Source: Bactericera cockerelli
Lineage: Eukaryota > Arthropoda > Insecta > Hemiptera > Triozidae
Assembly (NCBI GenBank): GCA_024516035.1
Contig: CM044955.1
Span: 55,889,257 to 55,953,256, forward strand
Length of the DNA: 64,000 nucleotides
Direction: 5' to 3'
Made by a program: the position numbers and the translations under genes. The notes under the pieces were generated by a model. It was not told where the DNA came from and did no database searches. It worked only from the letters and a program-made list of their open reading frames with translations. Below, piece by piece: positions 1 through 10,984 of this stretch. The number at the start of each line of letters is the position of its first letter. Positions within the stretch are counted from its first letter, which is position 1.

Positions 1-698
1 ATAACTTTAAAATATGTCATTAATTTTATTGTTCCTTTACAAAATACAGAAAATATTACACAACAACATTTCTACAATTAGAAAAATGTTGTGTTTTAAT
101 AAAGTTGTACCACAATAACTTTAATGTATTTACATCATCGAATGTGGTGATAAAGCTAATGCTACTCACGTTAACAAAACTTCTTAGGCATCTTATTAAC
201 TTTCTGTTTCACAATTCCTTATCCTTCTATTTCGTTTTCGTTATCTCATTTAAATAAGATCGACGCGACGGTAAGTAGTTACATAAGAAGAAGTACATAA
301 TATTCGGTCAGCAGTACCAAAGACCTCGTTGAGCTTCAATTTCCATGCACTTCACATTTTCCTTGAACGTGGGAACCACAAACATAAACATGCAATCCAA
401 AATAGTTTCACGGGGATATCCATACCAATTACCTGAGCTCACAAATACTCCCCCAGAAGCAGAATAACATGTGAGGAAACATTCTTACAAGACCAAAGAT
501 AAATACAAATAAGAGTACCTAAAAAAAAGAGAGAAGAAGAGAAGAAAAAATGAAAACAGAATTTGAAAATAAATTGCTTCCTGAACAAATGTTTCGGTAA
601 ATACAAAACATAGGGTGTCTGAGAAGTTCCAGAATTAGAAAACTTTTAAGCACAATTCCATGTACCATTCAGTTGAAAGTGATTTGGACACAATATAA
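1..698. other. AT-rich non-coding DNA, no feature seen
   Basis: I find no open frame, splice-bounded exon, tRNA-like box or recognisable repeat here. Composition is AT-rich with short A and T runs. Confidence 0.5.
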
Positions 699-751
699 GG
701 GTTGGGTGGAAGAGATTGCCTAAGGCAATAACCCCGCCTTTTAGTTAGGAC
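699..751 (+). mobile_element. LINE 3'-end fragment
   Basis: The segment GGGTTGGGTGGAAGAGATTG followed by a GGCAATAACCCCGCC block recurs at about 22892 (+), 27185 (-), 34652 (-) and 40195 (-). A similar short conserved tail (GAAGAGAT...AATAA..CCGCC) is known at the 3' end of many insect non-LTR retrotransposons. This copy lacks the body of the element, as expected for severe 5' truncation. LINE assignment is an inference from that resemblance. Confidence 0.5.
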
Positions 752-984
752 ATGTGTATAACTATATTGTTTCCAACATTGTGTACTAGTGGTTCTGTTA
801 ACTGTAAACCTCACACAGATTCAGCTATCGCATCGTAAAAGTTCAATCAAGCATAAGGACATTGAGACCTTTCATTCAATAGCCCACTCGAAAGGTTTTA
901 ATTTAAAAAAATATCAACCGGCCCTTTTTTGACCCTTTTTCGATTTATTACCACAGTGCGGCACCCTTATCTTTGACGATCACC

Positions 985-1290
985 AAATTTTACTACTGAA
1001 CTCAAATATATTTTCTCAACGACACTGCACTTGTTTTTAATTTTCACCAAAACGGCCCTCATTTGGCCCCGAGTGCCTAAAAGCTATAAGTAAATTCTAG
1101 GACCCCAATGAACATGTATACAAAATTTCATCAAATTTGAAGAATCCGTTCGAGAATTATCGCGGAACAGACACACAGGTACACACACAGACAGACAAGC
1201 GAAATCCAAATCGTCTAATTGCATACTGGACGATTTTGACTCCAACAGAACCTCACTTAGGTCGCTTCGCTCCCTCACTGTGTTCGGTTA
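985..1290. repeat. Dispersed repeat with CAGACAGA tract
   Basis: Contains the run 'aacagacacacaggtacacacacagacagaca' region at 1162-1198 and the text TCGCTTCGCTCCCTCACTGT near its end. The layout (a sentence about a few hundred bases ending in a CAGACAGA tract after a 'gagaattatcgcgg' stretch) resembles repeat L at 29890-30508 and 41136-41770, but sequence identity is low. Treat as a distant relative or an independent repeat. Confidence 0.3.
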
Positions 1291-1674
1291 ATTAATTTAT
1301 AATTGTCTGTTGTATATAATTATGTCCTTATATTATTATTATACACTTGATTAAAGTATATAATAATAATAAAAATATTACTATTGTTCAACCATAGACA
1401 TTCAATTTACTATCTAAGATATTATGGTCTTTCGGAACACCCTGTACACATTTCTCAGGTGTGTACCATTTCTTGCGTGAAAACAGAGTTCTTTTCAATT
1501 CCTTCCCCAAAAAAATAAAGGGTTAGAATGGAGCTCACTTCCTTTTATGATCAAACTGAAATGTTCTAATCGGCTTACTAAATGATAGGTACTTAGTTTG
1601 TCTCTTTTCAAATGATTAAAATTTGATCATTTAAATATATAAAGCTCATTAGTTTACAATCAAAAGAAATAATG

Positions 1675-1818
1675 CTCGAAACTCAGCCGGGACATCATGT
1701 TATCCTCCCGTTTGGGATTTTTACCATATAATAATACGTCATGGGCTTACTGCTGGAATAACGAGACTTCATGGTCTTGATCAGGCAGTAGAAATAATAC
1801 GACATTATTATTATTATT
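1675..1818 (+). mobile_element. SINE-B, 5'-truncated
   Basis: Starts inside the tRNA-like head (CGAAACTCAGCCGGGACAT), continues with the SINE-B body (GGGCTTACTGCTGGAATAA) and ends in a TTA-repeat tail. Better copies are at 17946-18167 and 20080-20290. The box A half of the head is missing, so this copy should be transcriptionally dead. Confidence 0.75.
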
Positions 1819-2118
1819 ACCTATGCCAAAAAGGGATTTTTACTTTCCTTATCTTATATTCCTCATTAGGCAGATAACATGAGCATTTGCGCAATAAACA
1901 TTTTGAAAGTACGATTTAAATAAGTAAGTAATTAAGAGTCATCAGCACATAGTTTCATAATTTGTTGATTTCGAAATCGATACATTAATTTTGACAACGT
2001 GAAGAATCTTATGAACGCCTTGAAAAATATTAATTATGCAATATGCAACAAAACATAATTATATTCTCCCCTAATTTGCACGGCAAGAGTTGAAAGTTCT
2101 CATGAGTTAGGACCAATT

Positions 2119-2247
2119 TTATAAAACAGGATTGAAGTTCAGATAAGTTAGAATCTTCCTCAAGTCGGGCTATAGTGCGCTGTGGTTGGTTGAAACTCTG
2201 ACTTTAGGTCGTTTCTAGGTTATCAAATTTAATCCTGTTTCATAATT
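2119..2247. mobile_element. Short MITE-like element (AAACAGGATT ends)
   Basis: The left end reads TTTTATAAAACAGGATT and the right end AATCCTGTTTCATAATTTT, giving imperfect terminal inverted repeats. Related elements at 24535-24718 and 51142-51289 share the AACAGGATTA core and an inner TCAAG-rich segment. No coding capacity. Confidence 0.55.
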
Positions 2248-2307
2248 TTCCCTTCTTCTCGCTTTTCTGTCCCACCGGTGATAGGATGATACAACACAAG
2301 ACTTTTT

Positions 2308-2611
2308 TTTTTCAAGATGAGTGTTTCACAGCCGTTTTTATTACGTAGCAATGAAACAGGAGCTACTGCAGACGCTTGTGGTCTGTGTTGTAGCCTGCCT
2401 GCCCATCCTGTAGTATGCCTCCACTCTGATGGGCGAGAAGTGACACAATACTTCCCATTTAGGTGCTGGGTCAACCCGAGCGCACCGGAAGGTATCCCTT
2501 AAGAAGAATTGTAACCAAATTAAGAATACAAATTTTTGTCGGCACGGGGGATCGAACCCGAGACCTTCCGCATGGCGAGCGAGTGCTTCACCACTGAGCT
2601 AATCGCCCGCT
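2308..2611 (-). mobile_element. SINE-E, near full length
   Basis: On the minus strand it opens with a tRNA-like head: GCGGGCGATTAGCTCAGTGG (box A region), then GGGTTCGATCCCCC (box B). The body carries GGAAGGTCTC..., GTGTCACTTCTCGCCCATCA and a 3' end GTGAAACACTCATCTTG. Other copies: 13293-13680 (+), 18452-18755 (-), truncated at 8121, 55450 and 59128. Open frames across it on both strands are incidental. Confidence 0.8.
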
Positions 2612-3127
2612 AAAAAGATATACTGGCATAAAAAAACTTTATGTCATTCCTATAATAACCCATTCTTGAGCATTTTACTGCACCTTAAAATTGTGTTGTT
2701 TTTTTATAGAAAAAAATTGATTGTTTTTTTTTATTAATTTAATTTCCCCCAACAAAAAACTTGAGGTTCATCCTGTATAGCACCTACTTGAACAAATGTA
2801 TACAGGTACACTTTTCTTGACATTATATTTACCAAAAATACACAACTCACAGCGGGAATAAATATTTGAAGAATGGTTGTCCTCTGGGTGTGTTTATGTA
2901 TTCCCAATTGTGAGGTAAAGAATGATTGGTCGAGTTTTAATGCACAGAGTATTTTTTTAAACTGTTTCACAGTAGATGAACGATAAGTTGCAATAATGAT
3001 GTTGTACATGCAGATATAACCGAATTACCAAATATCTTGAAAATGAATAGTAAATTTAGTCGAATCATTTTCAGATAGGTACATTGTAAATATTCCGACT
3101 TTTTCCTTGACTCAAGCTAATGCCTTA
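2612..3127. other. Non-coding DNA, no clear feature
   Basis: A 91-codon open frame on the minus strand (2734-3009) is the only notable item. It is AT-rich, has no motif I recognise and no splice context, so I do not call it a gene. Confidence 0.45.
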
Positions 3128-3851
3128 TAGCCCAGGCAAATTAGTGCTAAAATGGGGTCTAGCGGCAAAAAATTGCTCAATAGCTGGAAATCGTTTTAAA
3201 CCCTTAAAGGGGTCCTGAATAATGGGTATATGAGTTTGCGACGGATTTTAGGTTGTGCTTCCGAGTTTAGGGCCTAAATAGTGCAAATTTTTTGCACTTT
3301 TTTTAAAATTGCGCTTATAACTCAAAATGTATTTATTCTACAGAAAATTTTACTCATTTCTTATCTAAGGAGCATAAAATTATGCGTCTAATGACGTTTG
3401 AATCATTAAAATAAATTAAGCCGTTCAGCCACAATCGCTCCTCAAAGATGGGTGGTTTTTTCAAACATAGCTCAAATTTTGAAAATTCTCAACTTTTAAC
3501 GCCTGTAAGTCAAAAACGACTGCACCAATTGAAAAATTTAATCGAATCGAACTTGTAGAAAATGTAATTTTAAGTAAAATACTGTTTGAAATTTGAAATT
3601 TGCTCACTCCAGTGCTGAGATATGAATTTTAAACCGGAAGAGTTCCTAGCGCCAAATTTTCGCTAAGGCAGTGCAACGCAAAAAACTTCGTCTGAACTCT
3701 AAAATTATCACATTCTTACAACTTTTCAAGCAAAACTGAACGTTATCTACTGAATTCAGTCGAATAGGTAGTTTAAAATATTGAGAAACTTGCACTGAAT
3801 TTTACTAAGATCTGTTTACTGAACATGTGATTTCAAGACAGTAGGCACACT

Positions 3852-4424
3852 ATGGAGGATGTAACTTGTTTTATATGCAGGAACATTGTGCAAGAAGGAG
3901 CGGATAGAGGAATATTAAAGGAAAAGTCACTTCGAAGGTTTATTGAGGCCAGCAGGAGGACGAATGATGGGCATCACACGTGGTTACAGACTCAGAAATC
4001 TGTTATACTTCACGAGAAGTGTCGCAAAGGTGTCTACACGAAGGAGTCAAACATTGTAAAGGCCGAAAAAGAAGCAGGAAACGGAAGCCGTGTGACAAGA
4101 GGCCGTGAGGAAATACCAAAATTCAACTTTAAGGAGCTCTGCTTCTACTGTGGAAAAGATGCCTCTGAAAGCTTCAAGGCTAAACAGAAAAAGCTTCCTT
4201 TTCATAGACGTGAAATTCAGACACAAGAAATAATTCAAAAAATTAAAGGTTCTGCAATTGCCAGAGGAGATGAAATGGAGACGGTGGTATTGCGTAGGAT
4301 GGCAATTGAATCAGACCTCGTAGCCGCTGAAGGCAAGTACGATTCTTGTCGTGGTATGTTCTTTAATTCACGCCCATCTATGGATCCTGATGTAGCTCAA
4401 GGTATATCTGGACGAGGGGAGTGA
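3852..4424 (+). CDS. Transposon-encoded Cys/His protein, 190 aa N-terminal part
   Basis: Open frame of 190 codons inside the left arm of the foldback element. Visible metal-ligand candidates are C6-x2-C9, H54-x2-C57 and C97-x2-C100, in a basic protein. Motifs LHEKCRKG, FNFKELCFYCGKD, KKLPFHRREI and DLVAAEGKY match the pattern of a widespread, unnamed insect and cnidarian transposon-associated protein family as I remember it; no function is established to my knowledge. The frame starts at the first ATG, in the same place in both arms, and ends shortly after DLVAAEGKYDSCRGMFF, so the C-terminal part of the family is missing. Likely a DNA-binding or zinc-binding module of a dead transposase system. 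No host role is suggested. Confidence 0.55.
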   Translation: MEDVTCFICRNIVQEGADRGILKEKSLRRFIEASRRTNDGHHTWLQTQKSVILHEKCRKGVYTKESNIVKAEKEAGNGSRVTRGREEIPKFNFKELCFYCGKDASESFKAKQKKLPFHRREIQTQEIIQKIKGSAIARGDEMETVVLRRMAIESDLVAAEGKYDSCRGMFFNSRPSMDPDVAQGISGRGE

Positions 4425-5211
4425 ATTAATGTAGTAACTGGGGCTTTGAAGCCGAAAGACCTAAGTTTCCCAGTTACTGGGGTTTAACGAAGAAAAGGCC
4501 GCTGGTTCAATAACGCTACTACGAAAGGTGTAGGTATTAAAGAGTATTAAATTTACACGGAAAGATAAAAGGAAGAAATAAACTACTACTATGAAATGAG
4601 ATTGGATAATCTTACCTTGAGTACTTGTACCAAGTACTTACACCTTTAGAAGGGGATCAAAGGTGGTAGATCGAGGAAGGAGAGAAGACGTACCCTGACC
4701 ACTGGTTGTTACAATCTGAACGAGGCATCGTCGTTCCCAATCTATCGTACCGAATCTCTGGCTTTCTTTGTAAGATCATATGATATGCCTATCATCTGAT
4801 ATCGAAGTGTTATCTCTAACAGTTAGGGGCGTAGAGATCGAGTGATATGCGCGGGGTAAGTTTGGAGTCAATTCAAACTGGAGTCACATGGCGTGAACAG
4901 GGAGAGTTCGCTCAAACTGGTCACTAGTGGGATTGATTTCACCTTCAGTATGGAGGTTCTAGGTACTAACGACTTCTTAGGAGTGAAGCACTGAATACCC
5001 CCCCCCCCCATAGCATGGAACGTATCATGGCCTTATCATCACTAAAAATTCATTAACTCAATTCGTATATGACAACGTCGATATAAACATGGATACCATT
5101 GATGGCCATGATACGTAGAATAGAATAGAAATTACCTTGTTTATACTGCCGAGGTGAGACTAAAAAGTGGTTCAGTCCTAAGAAGTCGTTAGTACCCAGA
5201 ACCTCCATATC
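4425..5211. other. Centre of the foldback element
   Basis: Region between the two arms. It contains two short hairpins (around 4433-4485 and 4611-4645), a C-run at about 5000-5009, and a nested inverted repeat whose arms read TATGGAGGTTCT on opposite strands. No open frame of interest. Confidence 0.5.
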
Positions 5212-5844
5212 TTTTCCACAGTAGAAGCAGAGCTCCTTGAAGTTGAATTTTGGTATTTCCTCACGGCCTCTTGTCACACGGCTTCCGTTTCTTGCTTCTT
5301 TTTCGGCATGTACAGTGTTTGACTCTTTCGTGTGGACACCTTTGCGACACTTCTCGTGAAGTATAACAGATCTCTGAGTCTGTAACCACGTGTGATGCAC
5401 ATCATTTCTCCTCCTGCTGTCCTCAATGAACATTCGAAGTGACTTTTCCTTTGATATTCCTCTATCTTTGCCTTTAATATGTTGTAGTCACTGTAGCCGA
5501 GTGAGTTAGCGCGCTAGGCATTGCACGCATGGTGACCTGGGTTCAATTGCCAGCGGGATGGGATTTTTTCTGCTCTGTACTTGGATGTTCGGGGTCCACT
5601 CATTCTTCGTGAGTCGTGAAGAAAAAAGAGTAGCTGCTTTGATATGAAGCATCGACCAGTGGCTGAATCATAGGCACACAAATAATACAAGATATTATAA
5701 ATTAAACTGGCAAAGTTCTATGATTCTGCGCTACCCACTAAAATTGTGACATAACAACACAAAGAAAATGCATTTTTATTATTATATTATTAATATTCCT
5801 TCTTGCACAATGTTCCCGCATATAAAACAAGTTACATCCTCCAT
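5212..5844 (-). pseudogene. Inverted second copy of the transposon ORF, interrupted by a SINE
   Basis: Reverse-strand copy of the first ~100 codons of the frame at 3852. The start ATG is at 5842-5844 (reverse strand), followed by the same TTGTTTTATATGC context. The copy is split by the SINE-A insertion at 5488-5800, then resumes and keeps H-x2-C and C-x2-C motifs (HEKCRKG, LCFYCGKD). It diverges from the left arm just after the GGAAAAGAT at the arm end. It cannot encode a full product. Confidence 0.75.
5488..5800 (+). mobile_element. SINE-A, near full length, nested in the foldback element
   Basis: The tRNA-like head is clear: GTAGCCGAGTGAGTTAGCGC (box A) and GACCTGGGTTCAATTGCC (box B). Body motifs are GGGGTCCACTCAT, GAGTAGCTGCTTT, CGACCAGTGGCTGAATCATA and ATTCTGCGCTACCCAC; the tail is ATTATTATA-rich. 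Because it interrupts one arm only, it inserted after the arms formed. Other copies or parts: 18172, 40640, 43755, 44480, 45475. Confidence 0.8.
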
Positions 5845-6653
5845 AGTGTGCCAGCTGTCTTAAAATCACAACATGTTCAGTAAAGATCTTAGTAAAATTC
5901 AGTGCAAGTTTCTCAAAATTTTAAATTACCTATTCGACTGAATTCAATAGATTACGTTCAGTTTTGCTTGAAAAGTTGTAAGAATATGATAATTTTAGAG
6001 TTCAGATGAAGTTTCTTGCGTTGCACTGCCTTAGCGGAAATTTGGCGCTAGGGACGAAAAATCATATCTCAGCACTGGAGTGAGCAAATTTCAAATTCCA
6101 AACAGTATTTTACTTAAAATTACATTTTCTACAAGTTCGATTCTATTAAATTTTTCAATTGGTGCAGTCGTTTTTGACTTACAGGCGTTAAAAGTTGAGA
6201 ATTTTCAAAATTTGAGCTATGTTTGAAAAAACTACCCATCTTTGAGGAGCGATTGTGGCTGAACGGCTTAACTTATTTTAATGATTCAAACGTCATTAGA
6301 CGCATAATTTTATGTTCCTTAGATAAGAACTGAGTAAAATTTTTTGTAGAATAAATACATTTTGAGTTATAAGCGCAATTTTAAAAAAAGTGCAAAAAAT
6401 TTGCACTATTTAGGCCCTAAACTCGGAAGCACAACCTAAAATCCGTCGCAAACTCATATACCCATTATTCAGGACCCCTTTAAGGGTTTAAAACGATTTC
6501 CAGCTATTGAGCAATTTTTTGCCGCTAGAGCACTAATTTGCCTGGGCTATTAGTACTTTAGTCCTAATGGATGTATAGAAGTGAGATCCCTGAGTTGACT
6601 TTACGATCTCTTCATGGTTTTTTTAAGACTTCCTATAAAAATTCCATACCAGG

Positions 6654-6760
6654 TAGTTTGTGTTTAGAGTCCAAGCCCTTAGTTTGTGTTTAGAGTCCAA
6701 GGCCCTTAGATACGATCCTTCCAAGCCAGGATCGTATCTTATATTATGAAACAGGATTAA
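6654..6760. repeat. Short direct repeat and hairpin
   Basis: GTTTGTGTTTAGAGTCCAAG occurs twice in a row (about 6657 and 6683). It is followed by an inverted pair GATACGATCC ... GGATCGTATC. Origin unknown; probably remnants of a small element. Confidence 0.5.
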
Positions 6761-7080
6761 CAAATAGGTATGAGCCGACCCCCTTACATTTTATCAGCCG
6801 ACCAATAGGTTTTCTAAAATAAGTTTATCCGTCACGAAGCCTGGCCACAGCTCTGTTACGGCACAGAAATAATGTACAGTTAGAAATCCCGGTTTAAATA
6901 TGACCTCTAAAGTTGTTTTCAAGGTGAAAGGTCCACCTGTAAATTAGTTAAATATTATACACTGCGACTTTGTTGAAAATATTGGTCGATTTTATGCACC
7001 AAATTATAAAAGTTATACCTACTCTGTCGAAACTAAATAAGTATCTGTATAAATAAACAGGTTGAAAAAAGTTGAAAGTT

Positions 7081-7203
7081 ATCATATTTGTGTTAATTAC
7101 TTTCGTGATATCACAACTACTCAAACTCGCTTTACCAAATCTACCCTGAAATCTTGAACCACCGATCTCCAGGTTACAAGTCCGATCAAGCTACTGAGGT
7201 CAG
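7081..7203 (-). mobile_element. SINE-C copy
   Basis: On the minus strand: GACCTCAGTAGCTTGATCGG (box A side), a GGTTCAAGATTTC box B region, and the SINE-C 3' part with GATATCACGAAAGTAATTAA. Compare 10042, 23785 (-), 27617, 31194 and 61684. Confidence 0.75.
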
Positions 7204-8120
7204 TTTTGAGTAAACAGTTTATTAAAATATTACAAATTTTGGGAACAATATCTGTCATACTAAAATGAAACAACCTGTCCCTTAAAAACGAGACTGAATT
7301 TAAGTATTTTAGTTAAGTACATTTTCCCGCAGAAGCCTTTACCTCGCTTGTTTGTTCTTAGAAAGATAAAAAAAAGTTGTAAAATTTGACAGACCGTCTG
7401 ATTTTCAGTCGTAAACAAAAATCATCAATCTAGAAACCTCAACTATGTTCTTTGGAGCTCAGCTGATAAAATGAGTGAGAAAGTGATTTACTCTTAACTA
7501 GATAGGTAAGAACATAAAGTCAAAATTTTAGGTTGGACCTATCAAAAGTTTCATTTGCTTTTATGCGTTGACACATTTATAAGAAAACTTCTTTTTAATA
7601 TCTAGGTCAGTTAAGACGGGGGTTCTACCCTGCATTTACAGGAAATTTACAAACTTAGGAACAAAACCATTAGTTTGTACAGACAACATGATGGATTTTT
7701 CTATGAGTTCATATAAAATTTGTGTCTAAATTTTTCTCTTATTCAGCAGTGCATGAAAAACCCATAACAACGGGAAACAAACATACATAATCCCGGAGGC
7801 TAAATAAAGTAAAAAATGCGGTTACTTTGTGAATTCGGTTATTTTTTCGTGTGAGTAACGTCGCACTGAACCATGATAGAGTACGCAGCTCACAAATAAA
7901 TACGAGAAAAAGTTTGCACAAAAAATACGTAAAACAAAAGTTTTGTTTTGACCCGCAGTTTCAGTAAAAAAAAACTTTTTTAGAGAAAAACTATCAAGGT
8001 ACCTTTAACTAATTATAATCATTAAAATGACGTGAGAATGTTTTAATAGTGAATGTCTCTTATTTAAACGAGATATCCATGCCATTAATGTTATGTATAT
8101 TTTTACTATGTACATATTTT
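7204..8120. other. Non-coding DNA with one SINE-body fragment
   Basis: Only a short minus-strand piece of the SINE-5S/D body is seen (about 7608-7661: GACGGGGGTTCTACCCTGCA... GAAATTTACAAAC). The rest is AT-rich without recognisable coding sequence. Confidence 0.45.
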
Positions 8121-8275
8121 TTTTTAAGATGAGTGTTTCACAGCCGTTTTTTTTTCATAGTCATGAAACAGGAGCTACTATAGACGCTTGTGGTATTTGT
8201 TGTAGCCTGCCCATCCCGTAGAATGCCTCTCCTCTGATGGGCGAGAAGTGACACAATACTTCCCAATTAGGTACT
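8121..8275 (-). mobile_element. SINE-E, 5'-truncated
   Basis: Carries the 3' half of SINE-E in reverse orientation: AAGATGAGTGTTTCACAGCC, then GATGGGCGAGAAGTGACACA and TACTTCCCAATTAGGT. The tRNA-like head is absent. Confidence 0.75.
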
Positions 8276-8334
8276 CGTATAACAGTATATTATATAAATG
8301 GTGCTTTTATCATCCATTTGTGGTCACAAACTCA

Positions 8335-8437
8335 AATTAATGAGAAAAAATGCATGCACTGGGCGGGATTCTAACTAACGGATCCCTAAACTACCTGGAT
8401 TACCAGCGCGTTAACCACTTGTCTACCAGTGTACTTA
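8335..8437 (-). mobile_element. SINE-F head
   Basis: Minus strand reads AGACAAGTGGTTAACGCGCT and ends with CACTGGGCGGGATT reversed, matching the head of SINE-F at 28262 and 54787. Box B is degraded here. The body is not retained. Confidence 0.6.
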
Positions 8438-8538
8438 TTTTATGATCCAATACCATAATGACACGTGTTTTATTGATCACTCTTCTCGACAGCAACGAAA
8501 TGATACCTACTCGTTCCCCTTGGAAAGAAATACCTATT

Positions 8539-8720
8539 AGTAGATAATAAAAGTATGGTCAGATTCCATAAGCAAAAATTTGCTATAACTCAGTGACCGT
8601 AGGTCGTGGGTGCGATCCGAACGTGTCAATCGATTTTCCATGGCGTCTTCTATCTTTTGCTTCCACCTCCAATTCTCTACCCCCACCCTATGGAAACTGA
8701 CCATACTTTTATTATCTACT
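8539..8720. mobile_element. 182 bp MITE with ~32 bp terminal inverted repeats
   Basis: The left end (8539-8570) and right end (8689-8720) are inverted copies with about one mismatch; the core is TAGATAATAAAAGTATGGTC. The interior is non-coding and contains GGTCGTGGGTGCGATCC, which vaguely resembles a tRNA box B. Target duplication is not clear. Confidence 0.75.
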
Positions 8721-9269
8721 CCTATTATAAACACTTGAACATTTCTAAAGCTCTCAATATTTTATGGAAATGGTTAATGACCTAACAGATCACAATTCGA
8801 AACTGTAAAATGGTCTCCTGAGGAATCTGAGGATAGGTTGTAAAATTTTATGAAGTCTCTTAAATGCATACTACATTATGCTACAGTGGGTAAAGACCTC
8901 AACAGTTAACCATTTCATTAAAGTTCCCTAGTTTGGAGGGTGAATTTACTGATTTGCTGAGGTAGCATTTACATAAGAGGTGATATATTCATGTGCCATA
9001 GTAATGAGAGCAATAAGCAAAATTTTGTATTCTGCCCAAATAGAACAACTTAACCGCAGTTTGATCTTAACCGGACTTGTGATCTGGGGTTCGGTGGTTC
9101 TAGACTCAGTGGGATTTGATTTAAGTAAGCCATATTTATTTTGATTCACACAACAAAAGAATATGCACACTGTATGTATATCGTGTATATCTATTGTTAT
9201 CTGACGTAGTTGTAGAGTTTTCAGTGAAACCCTTACAATTTTATTAACCCTGCGGCTTACTTAGATTTG
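8721..9269. other. Non-coding DNA, no clear feature
   Basis: Short open frames only. No splice-bounded exon or known repeat is evident. Confidence 0.4.
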
Positions 9270-9480
9270 TAGTGACCATAGTTGATTCTATTTGGTTTTA
9301 CCGTCCTGATTTGAGCCAGGATGAGTTTTTTACCCTCCATTTTCTGGGAATCGTACTAGCTACCCAAATCAACAATCATCATAATGGGTTGGGTTGGAAT
9401 TGCTAGCCCTCAACCGGCAATCGAAATCGAGATCTCTGGACAACGGGCAGTAGTTACAACCGTTACACTACAGAGGCTTG
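9270..9480 (-). mobile_element. SINE-D copy
   Basis: Reverse orientation. The tRNA-type head reads TGTAGTGTAACGGTTGTAAC and CTACTGCCCGTTGTCC; the shared body reads GGGTAGCTAGTACGATTCCC and GGAGGGTAAAA. Copies at 11451 and 19538 are better preserved. Confidence 0.7.
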
Positions 9481-9559
9481 CTTATGTACATATAATAGTT
9501 ATGAGTTGGTGTCACGTTGATGATGGGCAACATTATATTAATTATATACTCCCGGTTGA

Positions 9560-10041
9560 CCTGTAGCCCATTCCAGAAGCACTTTCCACTCTCAAAATCC
9601 CCAAATCAGAATAATTAAAATAATACCCGTATTTCAAAAAACAAGTGTTTAACCGCATATGTAATAAAATATTATAAATTAAAACATTATTGTTTCCCAA
9701 CCGTATTTATTTCGTAGCGATGAAGGAACAACTACTTTATACTCCTTTGTTAAAGTTTGCTGTTCTTGTATAATTGTACTGAAAACCATTGTAAAATCAT
9801 ATTACAAATAAATTAAATTATTATTATTAATATTGTACTGAAAAGGACAGAAAATGAAATTCTTATTAAAACAAGAATAGATGAAAGGTGATGTCAATGA
9901 TTATAGAAATGCCGCAGGTATTCAAAAGCATTCATTTCATTATTTAAATGGAATGGAAAGCCTCATCCTGAAGATTAATACCACCCCTGAGGTAATTTGC
10001 GGTTCTCGACATGTAAACACTTATGTACCAATTATTATAAT
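9560..10041. other. AT-rich non-coding DNA
   Basis: No gene seen. A few ATT-repeats near 9817-9835 may be an old SINE tail. Confidence 0.4.
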
Positions 10042-10190
10042 TAACCGACCTCAGTAAGTAGCTTGATCGATAAGGCGGCGGACTTGTAACCTGGAGATCG
10101 GAGGATCGAGTCCCGGTTTCAGCGTGGATTTAATATGGGGAGTTTGAGTAATTGTGATATCACGAAAGTGATTAATACAAATATGAAAAC
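10042..10190 (+). mobile_element. SINE-C, near full length
   Basis: Opens ACCGACCTCAGTAAGTAGCT, with the tRNA-like text GATCGATAAGGCGGCGGACT, then GGATCGAGTCCCGGTTTCAG as box B region. It ends TCACGAAAGTGATTAATACA. Good reference copy for this family. Confidence 0.8.
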
Positions 10191-10980
10191 TTATTATAAT
10201 TATCCTTGAATTTTATAGATATGATGTACTGGACAGGAATAGAGGTTTGTTTAATAGAGTTAATACTTATTCAGGTTAACCTTTTCAACTTGAAACTTTT
10301 TCAATATCTCTGAATAGATTCTATTTATTTTTTAACCTAAAAGCTTCAGAACCTGGTCAAAGAAGGTGTACATTTAAGTAATATTTTTCACTCTAGTTTC
10401 TCTCACCACCCGAATAGTTTCTTCACCCCGAATCCTCTCACCACCATGAGAAAGCATTCATGGACATGGAAAGTAAGAAAGTAACTTTTTATTTTCTTTA
10501 TTAATTTATTATACAAACAAATGAGTTCTCCCTAAATGAAACTTCGATGGAGTCAACAAGGTCAATCACTATTGATTTGTTTCAATCATCAAACAAAAAA
10601 GTGAGAAACTAGGAAAATTATTATACAATACATAGATTAACGTAATAGATAAAATAAAATCTTGAAAAATCTTTTAAAGCAAAGAATAATAAAGAGAGAA
10701 AAAAAAAGAAATTATTATTACAAAAACGAACACAAAAGTGCACAAAAACTAAGAATAGACAATACCAGTATGATTACAAAGTTTTATTTTTGGAAGATTT
10801 CGAAATAACTCTTCTTTACTTTTTATATACATACCTATCTCCCTTGATATATTGATATATATTTTCTGTACTCTTTGAATGAACATAAAGAAACAACATA
10901 ATGGCAGAATGCCGAGACATTGAACTTTTGCCTTTGAAATTTATTATTCAGATTTTTTTATAAAAACAAGTGAGCTGTGT
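10191..10980. other. AT-rich non-coding DNA
   Basis: Contains A-rich runs (10690-10740) and no supported feature. Confidence 0.4.
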
Positions 10981-10984
10981 CGGC

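Larger units (their letters stand above)
3128..6549 (+). mobile_element. Foldback DNA transposon with >1 kb inverted arms, TTA target duplication
   Basis: The two ends match as inverted repeats: left TAGCCCAGGCAAATTAGTGC, right GCACTAATTTGCCTGGGCTA. They are flanked by TTA on both sides (3125-3127 and 6550-6552), fitting a 3 bp target-site duplication. The arms pair from 3128 to about 4161 and from 6549 to about 5212; the right arm is lengthened by a SINE insertion (5488-5800). Both arms include the 5' half of the same open frame, so the element is a palindromic rearrangement of a once longer transposon. A smaller nested inverted repeat (about 4948-5031 against 5103-5212) lies in the centre. 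A TTA (TWA) duplication is typical of PIF/Harbinger-like elements, but the arm length and protein do not settle the superfamily. Confidence 0.85.

Noticed and set aside
1162..1198. CRISPR-like or satellite array
   Set aside because: Simple ACAC/CAGACAGA microsatellite only; eukaryotic context.
2734..3009. 91-codon minus-strand frame as a gene
   Set aside because: AT-rich codons, no recognisable domain, no splice or start evidence.
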